From: Streptomyces longispororuber
GTDB lineage: Bacteria > Actinomycetota > Actinomycetes > Streptomycetales > Streptomycetaceae
Direction: 5' to 3'
NCBI RefSeq assembly: GCF_014656095.1
Contig: NZ_BNBT01000009.1
Coordinates: 1-64,000, forward strand
DNA: 64,000 nucleotides
The notes under the pieces were generated by a model that was not told the origin of the DNA, ran no database searches, and worked only from the letters and a program-made list of their open reading frames with translations. The position numbers were made by a program, and so were the translations under genes. Below, one piece after another: positions 63,699-64,000 of this stretch (within the stretch, counting starts at the first letter, position 1; every line of letters begins with the position of its first letter).

Positions 63699-63788
63699 GG
63701 GGCCTCCAGGTCGTCGTCCGCACGGGCGGTGCGAAAGGATGCGTTTGTAGACAGTGCACAGACCCTAGCCGCCGCGCCACCGGGCCAT

Positions 63789-63808
63789 GGTGTGGCAATA
63801 CCCACACC
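63789..63808. promoter_or_regulatory. Inverted repeat between bioF and bioB
   Basis: GGTGTGG and CCACACC are separated by six bases in the middle of the 176-base divergent gap. It is a candidate operator for a biotin regulator, though it does not match a consensus I could name. Confidence 0.5.
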
Positions 63809-63874
63809 TGCTCCGGGTTCTGTTGTGCGGTTTCTCCATGGTCAGAGAGACTGTCGTACGTCAGGATCGGCGCC

Positions 63875-64000
63875 ATGGATCTGCTCAACACCTTGGTGGA
63901 CAAGGGGCTTCGGCGGGAAGCGCCGACCCGTGACGAGGCGCTGGCCGTGCTCGCGACCTCCGACGACGAGCTGCTCGACGTGGTGGCGGCGGCCGGAAAG
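63875..64000 (+). CDS. bioB: Biotin synthase, N-terminal part (partial)
   Basis: The frame starting at ATG 63875 reads [20 protein letters not shown] then [20 protein letters not shown] and runs off the window. This is the standard N-terminus of actinobacterial BioB, a radical SAM enzyme inserting sulfur into dethiobiotin. The CxxxCxxC motif lies beyond the edge, so the call rests on the leader and on the divergent bioF. Confidence 0.85.
   Translation, partial: MDLLNTLVDKGLRREAPTRDEALAVLATSDDELLDVVAAAGK

Overview
The window is high-GC DNA with GTG and TTG starts, GGAGG ribosome sites, leaderless promoters and Streptomyces-type families: subtilisin inhibitors, DUF397/DUF5753 pairs, an ECF42-type sigma factor with a DGPF protein, MurT/GatD and ydaO-type leaders. 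It is best read as a Streptomyces chromosome segment, mostly core or near-core, with one clear accessory patch. No tRNA or rRNA gene was recognised.

Region 1 to 14.5 kb: the end of a regulator, a subtilisin-inhibitor-like protein, acetyltransferases, dihydrolipoyl dehydrogenase, an MMPL exporter converging on an MFS pump, and a PEP-mutase-like enzyme. A zone of transposase remnants (8.5-10.7 kb) follows. Next come a membrane-anchored secreted protein and a sortase-family lipoprotein, separated by eight 38-bp tandem repeats, and a HAD phosphatase with a His-Asp repeat at its N-terminus.

Region 14.8 to 43 kb: a chloramphenicol phosphotransferase-like protein, a PGRP amidase, a DGPF protein with its ECF sigma factor and a candidate promoter, LysR and TetR regulators with visible operators, asparagine synthase, a type III polyketide synthase beside an MmyB-type regulator, acyl-CoA dehydrogenase/TetR, peptide deformylase, murT-gatD, pfkA, a CtaG-like protein, a second linker-extended subtilisin inhibitor, an acyltransferase, an epimerase and a secreted tripeptidyl aminopeptidase.

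Region 43 to 49.6 kb is the accessory island. It lies between two identical 92-bp direct repeats and holds a decayed IS5-family element, small orphan membrane proteins, a fragmented XRE/TPR-type regulator, a NUDIX hydrolase and a three-repeat type I-E-like CRISPR remnant without cas genes. A NUDIX gene fragment lies just outside the right repeat.

Region 49.6 to 64 kb: a 700-residue TerD protein fused to a PD-(D/E)XK nuclease-like domain, the urease operon ureABCFGD, an orphan Phd/YefM antitoxin, a ClpP paralogue with Arg where the catalytic His should be, a c-di-AMP (ydaO-type) leader before an NlpC/P60 hydrolase, an RsbW-like ATPase divergent from a DUF5753 regulator/DUF397 pair, and divergent bioF and bioB.

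A recurring feature is short tandem repeats with a period divisible by three that encode linkers or tails (33 bp in the MFS loop, 9 bp in the HAD protein, 15 bp in the amidase), plus several intergenic tandem arrays.
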